DNA from: a virus
Length of the DNA: 64,000 bases
Virus record (IMG/VR): IMGVR_UViG_3300019135_000009
Span: 1-64,000 of that record
Reading direction: 5' to 3' (one strand)
This document shows positions 8,801 through 14,656 of the stretch, piece by piece; the first letter of the stretch is position 1, and every line of letters starts with the position of its first letter. The position numbers and the translations under genes are program-made. A model generated the notes under the pieces. The model was not told the DNA's origin, did no database searches, and was given only the letters and a program-made list of their open reading frames with translations.

Positions 8801-9245
8801 AGGTCTTTTAGAGAAAACAAAGATTCAACGACTAAAAAATCTGAAAGAATACGAAGAAGCGGTTAGGAGTAATCCACCGCAGAAAATTGACCTGTATGAT
8901 CAGATTGCTTTTGAAAAGGATAGTCTCGGATATGCATCTTCTACATGGAGCAATGTGGATGGAAGATATGCGCTGGTTTTAGACATTAACAAAAAGTATA
9001 CTCCAAAAGTTACTCTTTATCAGATCAAAACTGGTCGAGAATTTGTTGTTAAAGTAAACAAAAAGAAATTTTGGACGTTTGATGACCAGTTACTCTACGA
9101 AGGGGATATTATTAAAGTTTTAGATGTTGAAGAGAAATATGGTTGGAAAAACGAAAATGGAAAATGGAAGCCTAATCCTAACGTTAAAGAGCTTCATCTT
9201 AACAAGTGTCAGCTTGTCAGAAAAAGCTTAAAACGTAATAGATAA
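5880..9245 (+). CDS. dnaE: DNA polymerase III alpha subunit, DnaE type with PHP domain
   Basis: Replicative C-family polymerase of 1121 residues. GTG 5880 is chosen because TTAGGAG ends 8 bases upstream; two in-frame starts at 5871 and 5874 overlap that site. An N-terminal PHP domain keeps its metal ligands (HDHSD, ISEHGS, HANEVYL, AGTDTHALN). The polymerase core has GYGRGSVNGSL and the catalytic SLPDIDIDFPPSRR Asp pair, then the third-Asp region. A C-terminal OB-like part with a lysine-rich insert follows (KEKKNKKTGQ, about residue 950). There is no PolC-style DnaQ exonuclease insertion, so any proofreading would rest on the intact-looking PHP site. It is slightly shorter than cellular DnaE and similar in role to SPbeta YorL. 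Confidence 0.92.
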   Translation: MDNYVMYHDHSDISNLTAGTGADSVTKYQDYIDYAEKLGMNALAISEHGSVMNWIKKKQAIEKVGMKYIHANEVYLTKEIKKEEGVDGSPTGKLILERDNFHYMLIAKNYEGVLEINKLTSQSFNREDGHFYYNPRITFDELKATSDNVIMTSACLASPLWRMYSKYNALEEAGKLTEAVAINNEFEDMLNWMAKNRHRMFFEIQYHSHPDQIAFNQMLLRLSKELNIPLIAGTDTHALNAEHAKARQLFLKSKGANYGDEDSFDLTMKSYPELVEMFERQGALPRNVYLEAIHNTNVMADMVEEFTLDKTPKYPKLYENPIEVFQQKINEGVKKRGFDKFPSEKKKAYFDRIREEFDTYVKLNAVDYMLLQKNIIDWCHDNDIYQGYGRGSVNGSLIAYVLGITEMDSIKHNLNFFRFLNPDRISLPDIDIDFPPSRRQEAIDYLASLDGIDFAEIVTFNTKALKGSIRLVGKGLGMPLEEVDTIAKAVETFNGKDRIDESYRHKYPELFEYVDVMNGVIESMGSHPSGFIVSPIDLATNVSTLYTKESKYRVTAVNMKELDGENYVKLDVLGLANIELINETCKLANIERLTPDNVDVKDMDVWKSLRDSTLGVFQLESDSAHAYIKQLFSDETLNRIKNNIGDIDYIDLLSMANGAIRPSGDSYRYNLAAGETKDNGHPALNEALKPTLGYLIFQEQIMNFLTDFCKHTGAESDTVRRGLAKKEGTQKLLPKIHDGFISHMKEQYNESEEHIEQILESFLKVIDDASRYGFSVNHSQPYSYIGYIGAYLRYHYPLEFLTTILNIQDDDKDKTTKIVNYAKKMDVEIKPIQFGQSRAFYNFNRKEQNIYKGIASIKYLNRKVAEELYKLAQDKDYDKNDFVSLLVDIFKTSVDSRQMETLIRLDFFREFGEKEVLLELYLCMSGKKKANIELYPEFDDQIVIDRKEKKNKKTGQVTITEKEKTIKKPLKYDAGLLEKTKIQRLKNLKEYEEAVRSNPPQKIDLYDQIAFEKDSLGYASSTWSNVDGRYALVLDINKKYTPKVTLYQIKTGREFVVKVNKKKFWTFDDQLLYEGDIIKVLDVEEKYGWKNENGKWKPNPNVKELHLNKCQLVRKSLKRNR

Positions 9246-9246
9246 T

Positions 9247-9275
9247 TTAACAAAACGAATTAATAATGATATAAT
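9247..9275 (+). promoter_or_regulatory. Phage promoter with operator-like spacer (site 1)
   Basis: -35 TTAACA (9247-9252) and -10 TATAAT (9270-9275) with exactly 17 bases between them; the spacer AAACGAATTAATAATGA is a one-mismatch copy of the repeated element found at some 15 places in this window. It drives the leader ORF and the RuvC-like gene. Predicted start of transcription is near 9282, inside the 5' arm of the following hairpin. Confidence 0.75.
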
Positions 9276-9313
9276 AATTACTAGGTAGATTAATTCTGCC
9301 TAGTAATTTTTGT
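9276..9313 (+). terminator. Hairpin with U-run immediately after promoter site 1
   Basis: Perfect 10-bp arms AATTACTAGG (9276-9285) and CCTAGTAATT (9299-9308) followed by TTTTTG. For transcripts coming from dnaE this is a full intrinsic terminator. For transcripts starting at the overlapping promoter the 5' arm is cut by the start site, so they should escape termination. Confidence 0.65.
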
Positions 9314-9327
9314 TGGAGGTTGTACTT

Positions 9328-9441
9328 ATGACGAATCGTCAAATTGCATACAACCAATTATATGAAAAAAAGCAAAACACAAACACTTCACACCTAATCT
9401 TAAAGTTGAACCATATTGGGAAACTATATATACGGACTTGA
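9328..9441 (+). CDS. Short leader ORF, 37 aa, overlapping the RuvC-like gene
   Basis: ATG 9328 follows a good ribosome binding site (TTGGAGG, 9314-9320). The 37-residue product is basic and polar with no recognisable domain, and its stop at 9439 lies 26 bases inside the RuvC-like gene in another frame. It could be a true small gene, or a leader whose translation delivers ribosomes to the weak TTG start at 9416. Frame and composition give no further clue. Confidence 0.45.
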   Translation: MTNRQIAYNQLYEKKQNTNTSHLILKLNHIGKLYIRT

Positions 9442-9922
9442 CCTGTCACTCTCCTGCACAGGGTGTACAATTTATGATTTAGAAAAGCAAGAGTTTGTCT
9501 TTATTGGAAGTGTAAACACAGATAAAATCAAAAAGAAAAAAGATCAGTATCATAACGCGATTAAGCTAAAAGAGATATATAATTGGTTGAATAATCTTAA
9601 GGAATCATATCCACCTGCAATTGTAACTATAGAACGTGGATTTTCGAGATTTAATGCGGCTACTCAGACCATATATAGGGTTCATGGAGTAACAAATCTT
9701 CTATTCAGTGATGTTAATCAGATTTATTATCCACCAAAAACGGTAAAAGAGGCTATATACAAAGGGAATGCGACCAAAGCTCAAGTTCAGAAGATCATAA
9801 AAAATAATTTTGTTGACATTGAATTTGCTAATGAAGATGAGTCTGATAGCTTTGCAGTGGTTTTGACATACTTAATAAAGAATAATTTGATAGAGTTTGA
9901 GAAACCTATAGTTGAGAAATAA
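9416..9922 (+). CDS. RuvC-like (RNase H fold) Holliday junction nuclease
   Basis: The 168-residue protein begins at the metal-binding strand: YIYGLDLSLSCTGCTIYDL carries the first catalytic Asp, PAIVTIERGFSRFN the Glu, and FANEDESDSFAVVLTYL the terminal acidic pair, as in RuvC and phage/poxvirus resolvases. KTVKEAIYKGNATKAQVQ is a family-typical segment. TTG 9416 is the only start compatible with this N-terminus, because an in-frame stop lies at 9407; it has no strong Shine-Dalgarno and sits inside the leader ORF. The probable role is resolving replication or recombination intermediates before packaging. A terminator follows directly. Confidence 0.75.
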   Translation: MGNYIYGLDLSLSCTGCTIYDLEKQEFVFIGSVNTDKIKKKKDQYHNAIKLKEIYNWLNNLKESYPPAIVTIERGFSRFNAATQTIYRVHGVTNLLFSDVNQIYYPPKTVKEAIYKGNATKAQVQKIIKNNFVDIEFANEDESDSFAVVLTYLIKNNLIEFEKPIVEK

Positions 9923-9951
9923 AAAAGGCGGTTAGAAGACCGTCTTTTATT
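9919..9951 (+). terminator. Intrinsic terminator after the RuvC-like gene
   Basis: AAAAGGCGGT and ACCGTCTTTT arms with loop TAGAAG (one G-U pair), ending in TTTTATTGT. It overlaps the stop region of the RuvC-like gene and isolates it from rap. Confidence 0.7.
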
Positions 9952-9981
9952 GTCATATTTTAAAAAATTCTTACAAACACT

Positions 9982-10011
9982 TTCCATAACATTCCTTTGT
10001 TGTGCTATAAT
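9982..10011 (+). promoter_or_regulatory. Possible rap-phr promoter
   Basis: A clear -10 TATAAT at 10006-10011 lies 40 bases ahead of the rap start. The -35 is poor (TTCCAT at 9982, 18-base spacer). No copy of the phage operator-like element is present, so rap-phr is probably read independently of the phage repressor, for example in the lysogen. Confidence 0.4.
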
Positions 10012-10051
10012 TCAAAATAACGGGAATTTAAAGTGGAAGGAGTTTAACGAT

Positions 10052-11179
10052 TTGCAGAATAGCGATGTAATACCTTATGATTTGGTAACAACGAAAATGA
10101 ATTTTTGGTATACAGCATTAAAAAATAATTGGACTTATGAAGCGGAAAAAATAAAGAATGAAGTTAAAGAAGAGATAGACTCTATGGAAGAAAACCAAGA
10201 TGCTTTAATTTATTACTCCCTATTAGATTTCAGGCACAAGTTACAACTTGATTATATGTGTTCGAGTGGAGGCGATCTTGATAGTCGTTTTGAAGAATTT
10301 AGAAAGCTAAGAAAACTAAAGAACCTTGAGGGCATGCTTGAATACTACTACAATTTCTTTGCTGGTATGTATCATTTTAGACAGAAAGAGTTACTACACG
10401 CCCTCACTTATTATAAAAACGCTGAGATTCAACTTCACTCTTTTGATTGTGACGATCTAGAAAAAGCGGACTTCTATTTTAAAACATCAGAAGTGTATTA
10501 TCACATGAAACAAACATTCTTCTCGATGAACTATGCTAAACAAGCATACGATATTTATAAAAAATATGACACTTATGGAGAGCACAGAGTTCGATGCCAA
10601 TTTATATTTTCTGGTAATTGCCGAGATCAAATGATTCCTGAAAAAGCTTTGCCAAGTTTGAATAAAGCTTTAAACGAATCAGAGAAAATGGAGATAGATC
10701 ATCTAATTGGCTCATCGCATTTGAATCTTGGAATATGTTATAATCAGCTTGAAGAACTTGAAAAGTCATCCAATCATCTAGAGAAAGCTTTAACTGCATA
10801 CAAAAAGATTAATCATATTTTCACTTCAAAAGCTTTATTTAATCTGGCTTTTGTTAGAGCAAAACAATCTGAGCGAGTGTCGGCTAATGATCTTTATCTT
10901 GAAGGAAAAGAGTTTGCTGAAAAAGCTCGCAATGCTTATGATGTTGCAAAGTTCGAAATGTTAAAAGGATTGTATTTAATTCATGACGTAGACTTAGTTA
11001 GAGAGACCTTCAAGTTCTTCAACGAGAATGGCTTGTATGCAGATGTGGAAGACTACGGTATCATTGCGGCAAAGATTTTAGAGTCTAAAGAGAAGGCTTA
11101 TGATGCATGTGAGTTTTACCGTGTTGCATACAATGCAAGAAGACAAATTTTAAGGAGTGGGTTATTACATGAAAATTAA
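10052..11179 (+). CDS. rap: Rap-family TPR regulator (response-regulator aspartate phosphatase / ComA-type)
   Basis: 375 residues from TTG 10052 (GGAAGGAG at 10035-10042), the normal Rap length of about 375-380; a longer reading from 9950 has no ribosome binding site. The N-terminal three-helix bundle is characteristic: a KMNFWYTALKNNWTYEAEKI helix, then SMEENQDALIYYSLLDFRHKLQLDYM, the segment that in Raps contacts Spo0F or ComA. Tandem TPR helices follow (IGSSHLNLGICYNQLEELEKS, ALFNLAFVRAKQSE). Raps dephosphorylate Spo0F or block ComA and are switched off by their cognate Phr pentapeptide. The phr gene overlaps its 3' end. A phage copy probably delays host sporulation or competence; the exact partner cannot be read from sequence. 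Confidence 0.93.
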   Translation: MQNSDVIPYDLVTTKMNFWYTALKNNWTYEAEKIKNEVKEEIDSMEENQDALIYYSLLDFRHKLQLDYMCSSGGDLDSRFEEFRKLRKLKNLEGMLEYYYNFFAGMYHFRQKELLHALTYYKNAEIQLHSFDCDDLEKADFYFKTSEVYYHMKQTFFSMNYAKQAYDIYKKYDTYGEHRVRCQFIFSGNCRDQMIPEKALPSLNKALNESEKMEIDHLIGSSHLNLGICYNQLEELEKSSNHLEKALTAYKKINHIFTSKALFNLAFVRAKQSERVSANDLYLEGKEFAEKARNAYDVAKFEMLKGLYLIHDVDLVRETFKFFNENGLYADVEDYGIIAAKILESKEKAYDACEFYRVAYNARRQILRSGLLHEN

Positions 11180-11288
11180 ATTGTTAGTATGTGCTGTCCT
11201 ATTGTTAGGGGCTATAGGCGTTAGTGCATCAGCATATGTTAAAGCAGATAATGCATCCTTTAAAGTTACAGAAAGAAATGCAACCTGA
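11169..11288 (+). CDS. phr: Phr signalling peptide precursor (predicted signal ERNAT)
   Basis: 39-residue ORF overlapping the last 11 bases of rap. It has the complete Phr plan: Lys residues at 2 and 4, a hydrophobic secretion helix (LLVCAVLLLGAIGVSASAYV, residues 5-24) with an A-x-A-type site near ASAYVKA, a short exported tail, and a C-terminal pentapeptide ERNAT. Known Phr signals have the same form (ARNQT, SRNVT, ERGMT), with Arg at position 2 and Thr at 5. The peptide would be exported, trimmed, re-imported by the host Opp permease and would bind the TPR groove of the adjacent Rap. Too short for routine gene calling. Confidence 0.9.
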   Translation: MKIKLLVCAVLLLGAIGVSASAYVKADNASFKVTERNAT

Positions 11289-11295
11289 ATATATT

Positions 11296-11331
11296 AAAAA
11301 AAGAGAGGGATCATTTCCCTCTCTTTTTTTA
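11296..11331 (+). terminator. Strong terminator after rap-phr
   Basis: 11-bp arms AAAGAGAGGGA and TCCCTCTCTTT around TCATT, flanked by A- and T-runs; it is likely to work in both directions. It closes the rap-phr unit. Confidence 0.85.
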
Positions 11332-11399
11332 TTTCATTATTCTCACTAATAATATACAATGATAATGAATGAGTATGTATGTTCTGGAGTTGATATAGA

Positions 11400-12269
11400 T
11401 TGAATGTAAAAAGGATGCTTAATGAAGAGATTCGTGAGAAGAAAAGAATAGGAAAGAATATTTTTGCGCGCGCATCCACAAGAAGGGGTGGTATATCTCA
11501 AGCTTTAAGAACTCCTTATTTATTTATGAATAACTCAGAACGGAAGAAACTTAACGGCAAAGTCGAGGTGTTTAATATGAATGAAATAATCAACTATTAT
11601 GATTTGAAGAATAAGTCAAAAGAAGAGCAGAAAATGTTAATGATGCATTGGAGAGAAAATTATCAAATCAATAATATAATAGAAGGTCTAGGAATTAGCC
11701 ACAACACATATTATAAACTTTTAGATAAGCTAGATATTCCGAGAAATGGTCTAGGGAGAACAAGTAATATTGAAAAAACAAATTTATCCGAAGATGAATT
11801 AAACGAAGTTCTCTCTCAACCAAATAACTATATGGACTTTGATAAGTTTAAAACTTTATATAGAGATCAGCAAATGATCATATTTAATAAATATATGGAA
11901 AATCAACATAGCATTGCTTCTTTAGTAGATAGTTGGGAAGGCTCAAATGTTGATTATTTTTATAATCTGAAATATCAATATAAAAAGAGTAGTAAGAAAC
12001 GTGCTAATAAGCTGTCTTTATCTCAGAAACCTTCAACTGAAAACAGTCTAGTTGAAACTGTTAATAAAGATGTTATTTCTGTGACTAATGAGGAATCAAA
12101 TGAAAAAGTTAATCACTCTTCTAGTATATCTGCCAACGGAAAAACATTTAACTTTGAACTTAATGGGGAATACTCTGCGGATGCAATTATAAGAAGGTTA
12201 AATATTTTGATTGAGGAAATAAAAGATTCTGAGGAAAAGTTGCAGATTGATATTAAAATATCTAATTAA
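11400..12269 (+). CDS. Putative HTH protein, 289 aa
   Basis: Not assigned to a named family. TTG 11400 is preceded by CTGGAG. The N-terminal 60 residues are basic and contain ARASTRRGGISQALRTPYLFM, then the protein turns to helices. Residues about 78-118 (WRENYQINNIIEGLGISHNTYYKLLDKLDIPRNG) form a plausible resolvase/MerR-like helix-turn-helix. A polar linker leads to a C-terminal domain (FNFELNGEYSADAIIRRLNILIEEIKD) that could be a dimerising alpha/beta unit. It sits alone between the rap-phr terminator and the convergent lysis genes, a typical place for a phage regulator. Function unknown. Confidence 0.6.
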   Translation: MNVKRMLNEEIREKKRIGKNIFARASTRRGGISQALRTPYLFMNNSERKKLNGKVEVFNMNEIINYYDLKNKSKEEQKMLMMHWRENYQINNIIEGLGISHNTYYKLLDKLDIPRNGLGRTSNIEKTNLSEDELNEVLSQPNNYMDFDKFKTLYRDQQMIIFNKYMENQHSIASLVDSWEGSNVDYFYNLKYQYKKSSKKRANKLSLSQKPSTENSLVETVNKDVISVTNEESNEKVNHSSSISANGKTFNFELNGEYSADAIIRRLNILIEEIKDSEEKLQIDIKISN

Positions 12270-12345
12270 ATATTGACATGTTATATAATTTGTGTAATGA
12301 TTAAATCAAAGTTAAAGTAATCATTAGAGCTTCAAAACAAAAAAT

Positions 12346-12367
12346 CCCGACTGCGCCAACAGTCGGG
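12346..12367 (-). terminator. Terminator of the late/lysis transcript
   Basis: CCCGACTG and CAGTCGGG form a perfect 8-bp stem with a 6-base loop. Read on the minus strand it is followed by ATTTTTTG, a proper U-run, so it ends the leftward late operon. Confidence 0.85.
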
Positions 12368-12462
12368 GCATACACAAAGCAGACCCATCAAAAGGGGCTG
12401 GCTCGAAGGTGAATGCGGTAAACCTCCCTATAAGTTTCGCACGCTCAAGGGAGGTCTACTTC
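12368..12462 (-). other. Structured 3' untranslated region of the lysis operon
   Basis: A 95-base stretch between the holin stop and the terminator, richer in G+C than its surroundings. It contains a perfect 8-bp inverted repeat (AGGGAGGT/ACCTCCCT, 12422-12455) with an 18-base loop and a second run with pairing potential (GGGGCTGGC region). No ORF with a convincing start lies here on the minus strand. It could stabilise the late mRNA or be a separate small RNA; the plus strand could equally encode an antisense RNA. Confidence 0.45.
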
Positions 12463-12792
12463 TTACAATTCTTCTTTAATTGCCTTATTCATTTCTTTTA
12501 CAGTGGACTCGATCAGCAATTCAATTTCTTTTTGTGTAATTGCTAATCCCTTGCTATTTGCTACTTTCTCTAATTCTGACTTCGCAAGTTCGAGTTTTTT
12601 ATCTCCGTCTAAATGATTATATGCTTGTTCAACAGCATTTACTACAATTTTTGTCAACTCTTTATGAGTTTCCAATTTTGCAATAACGCCTTTCTTTTTA
12701 AGAAATTTAACAACATACCGAGTAACTACTCCAACACATCCAGCAATAATAAGTGCTATTAAGTTTAAAATTTGGTCATATAACATTTCCAT
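12463..12792 (-). CDS. Holin, single-span LLH-like
   Basis: 109 residues; ATG 12792 with GAGGAGA upstream. One transmembrane helix (residues 8-28, ILNLIALIIAGCVGVVTRYVV) follows a short N-terminus and is followed by a basic KFLKKKG turn and a long charged amphipathic helix. The layout matches the Gram-positive phage holin family with a single helix and helical cytosolic tail (LLH/Phage_holin_6 type). It is the last gene of the late operon, next to another membrane protein and the endolysin, and should form the membrane lesions that release the endolysin. Confidence 0.75.
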   Translation of the reverse strand: MEMLYDQILNLIALIIAGCVGVVTRYVVKFLKKKGVIAKLETHKELTKIVVNAVEQAYNHLDGDKKLELAKSELEKVANSKGLAITQKEIELLIESTVKEMNKAIKEEL

Positions 12793-12807
12793 CTTTATCT
12801 TCTCCTC

Positions 12808-13131
12808 TTAACTACCAAATGATGATAGTCTATTATTTAATGCATTAATCTTAACTTGTAACTCCTTGTTTTCAATCATCAAGCTAACATTTACCTCTTG
12901 TAACTGCTTAATCTCTTCTCTTAAATGATCAATTTCGTCTCGTTGTTCTTGCATCATTGCACGTAATTCAGCTATAAGTTGATATTGGTCTTTAGAGAGT
13001 TGCATTCTGTCGTTGATTGACATTTCCTTTTTGTTATTTGTCTTTGTTGCAAAGTATGTCAAAACAGAACCTAGAATAGCCGAGATAGCTGTTAACCAAG
13101 CTGTATCTGATAGCAATTCTAAGAAATTCAT
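12808..13131 (-). CDS. Small membrane protein with coiled coil (second holin or lysis accessory)
   Basis: 107 residues; ATG 13131 follows GAGGAGG. One hydrophobic helix (residues 9-28, TAWLTAISAILGSVLTYFAT) is followed by a basic stop-transfer KTNNKK and a coiled coil running to about residue 100 with regular leucine/isoleucine spacing. Position between endolysin and holin suggests a holin partner, antiholin or BhlA-like protein. The sequence alone does not distinguish these options. Confidence 0.65.
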   Translation of the reverse strand: MNFLELLSDTAWLTAISAILGSVLTYFATKTNNKKEMSINDRMQLSKDQYQLIAELRAMMQEQRDEIDHLREEIKQLQEVNVSLMIENKELQVKINALNNRLSSFGS

Positions 13132-13194
13132 TTCTGGCTTCCTCCTCTATTCTTTTTGCAACCCCTTTTTTCAAGCCCTTTTGTCCAAGATTAA

Positions 13195-14388
13195 TTATTT
13201 AACTCTTAGTTTCTGACCGACATAAATCGTATAGTTTTTGTCAAGTTTATTCCATGCTTTAATTTGATCAATTGTACTTCCATACTTAACGGCCAATTTA
13301 GAAACCACATCTCCTTTTACAACGGTATGGTACTTTGCTTGAGAGCTAGAAGTTTTAGAAGTCCCAGGAATTTTTAAAGTTTGTCCAACTAAAATAGTAT
13401 CTGACTTCAACCCATTTAAACTCTTGATAGCGCTTACAGTAGTTTTGAATTTTTTAGATAAATCCCACAGTGTATCTCCTTTTACAACTTTATATGTAGT
13501 AGAAGAAGATGGTTTAGAAGACGATCCAGAACTTGAATTTGATTTATAAGTTGCGTATTTACCATCTTTATTTGAAATCCATTTCCCTTTGTCAATTCTC
13601 AAGAAGTAATCTTTTTTCTCATATACAGGAAACTTCTGATTCTTCAATGCAGTACCAACAACTTTTGAATCTAAACTGGCACTGCTTCGAATATTTAATG
13701 AATCCACTTTTATAACAGCTTCCCCGATTGCTTTTTCTTTAGAGCTACTTGCAGGGGAGGCCACTACAGAAGATTCTTTCTTCGGTACTAATCCACCAAC
13801 AAACCAAGAAAGAGGTTTAGAACCGTTAACATCGTTTAAATCAACGTATCCTGATACACCAGCAACTTTCCCTTTTTGTGTGTATTGCCAAAGATCGCAT
13901 GGATAGTCAGGTTTCTTACTCTTCGTACCGTTGTCTGCACCGTAGCGAGGCAACCATAAGAAATCTGCCTTTACTTTGTCTAGATTGTATTTTTTGTAGA
14001 TTTCGTGAGAAACATAGAAACCAGTTTTAAATCCTGCTTTGCTTAATGTGTCAATGAAAGCTTGAGATGCTTCTGCCAAATTCTTTGTTCCGCAAGAATC
14101 AATAGTGTCTTTCTCAACATCTAAGACGATAAATTTGGCACTCTTATCTGTGCGCGCAATAGCGTCCTTCGCTTCAACAACAGCATCTTTAACAGATACA
14201 AAGCGTCCATAAGCATATGTCCCAAATGGAACACCGTACTTTTTCAATTCTGATTGATTCCTCTTGTGGGTTCTATCTTCAACAGTTGAGCCATATTGGA
14301 CACGTACAATTGCAAGGTCTACCTCCTTTGAAAATTTTGAAAAATCAATAGTTCCTTGGTGATGTGAAATATCTACGATTTTTCCCAT
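13195..14388 (-). CDS. Endolysin: GH25 muramidase with SH3 and two LysM domains
   Basis: 397 residues with strong AGGAGG upstream of ATG 14388. Residues 1-195 form a GH25 lysozyme: KIVDISHHQGTIDF with the catalytic-site Asp, a KFIVLDVEKD strand bearing the acidic pair, and LWLPRYGADNG and WQYTQKGKVAGVSGYVDLN near the end. Residues about 220-275 look like a bacterial SH3 domain (VDSLNIRSSASLDSKVVG). Two LysM repeats close the protein (TYKVVKGDTLWDLSKKF and KYHTVVKGDVVSKLAVKYG). There is no signal peptide, so export needs the holin. It hydrolyses the glycan backbone of host peptidoglycan. Confidence 0.93.
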   Translation of the reverse strand: MGKIVDISHHQGTIDFSKFSKEVDLAIVRVQYGSTVEDRTHKRNQSELKKYGVPFGTYAYGRFVSVKDAVVEAKDAIARTDKSAKFIVLDVEKDTIDSCGTKNLAEASQAFIDTLSKAGFKTGFYVSHEIYKKYNLDKVKADFLWLPRYGADNGTKSKKPDYPCDLWQYTQKGKVAGVSGYVDLNDVNGSKPLSWFVGGLVPKKESSVVASPASSSKEKAIGEAVIKVDSLNIRSSASLDSKVVGTALKNQKFPVYEKKDYFLRIDKGKWISNKDGKYATYKSNSSSGSSSKPSSSTTYKVVKGDTLWDLSKKFKTTVSAIKSLNGLKSDTILVGQTLKIPGTSKTSSSQAKYHTVVKGDVVSKLAVKYGSTIDQIKAWNKLDKNYTIYVGQKLRVK

Positions 14389-14420
14389 TTAAAATTCCTC
14401 CTGTATAAAATAAGATTTTT

Positions 14421-14453
14421 ATCCTGCCAGATGACTCTCACACCCGGCAGGAT
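14421..14453 (-). terminator. Hairpin between operator-like site and endolysin gene
   Basis: Perfect 8-bp arms ATCCTGCC and GGCAGGAT with a 17-base loop. On the minus strand it follows the operator-like element at 14463-14492 and precedes the endolysin ribosome binding site; on that strand the stem is followed by AAAAATC, not a U-run, so it may be a 5' mRNA stabiliser instead of a terminator. Confidence 0.5.
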
Positions 14454-14462
14454 AAATATAAA

Positions 14463-14492
14463 ATTATATTATCATTATTAATTAGTTTTATT
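14463..14492 (-). promoter_or_regulatory. Operator-like element upstream of the endolysin gene
   Basis: An exact AAACTAATTAATAATG core lies at 14473-14488 with a TATAAT at 14463-14468 on the minus strand. The -35 is poor, so this is a weak promoter or an operator without its own promoter. Confidence 0.6.
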
Positions 14493-14496
14493 GGTG

Positions 14497-14655
14497 TTAG
14501 CTATTCTCAGTCTTTAGCTGAGTTTCTAATTCCTCAACTTTCTTTAAAAGCTCTTTGTTTTGAACACTTAATAAAACAATATCTCTATTAAGAGCGCTAA
14601 TTTTTTTATCATACTCATCCATAATGGTGTTAATATCAATCTGTAATTCTTTCAT
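14497..14655 (-). CDS. Small coiled-coil protein, 52 aa
   Basis: ATG 14655 follows GGAGGAAATTAAG, an excellent ribosome binding site, 2 bases after the tail-spike stop. The whole product is one charged heptad helix (ILLSVQNKELLKKVEELETQL pattern in its second half). Short coiled-coil proteins sit between tail fibre and lysis genes in many Bacillus siphophages, sometimes as fibre chaperones or baseplate parts. Role unproven. Confidence 0.7.
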   Translation of the reverse strand: MKELQIDINTIMDEYDKKISALNRDIVLLSVQNKELLKKVEELETQLKTENS

Positions 14656-14656
14656 C

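Noticed and set aside
10052-11288. Arbitrium system (AimR-AimP)
   Set aside because: The N-terminal bundle and ERNAT end match Rap-Phr; arbitrium peptides end in RGA-type hexapeptides and AimR lacks this Rap N-terminus. No AimP-like ORF is present here.
12273-12301. Rightward promoter from TTGACA at 12273
   Set aside because: The -10 at proper spacing is poor (TAATGA) and the good TATAAT at 12284 is only 5 bases away.
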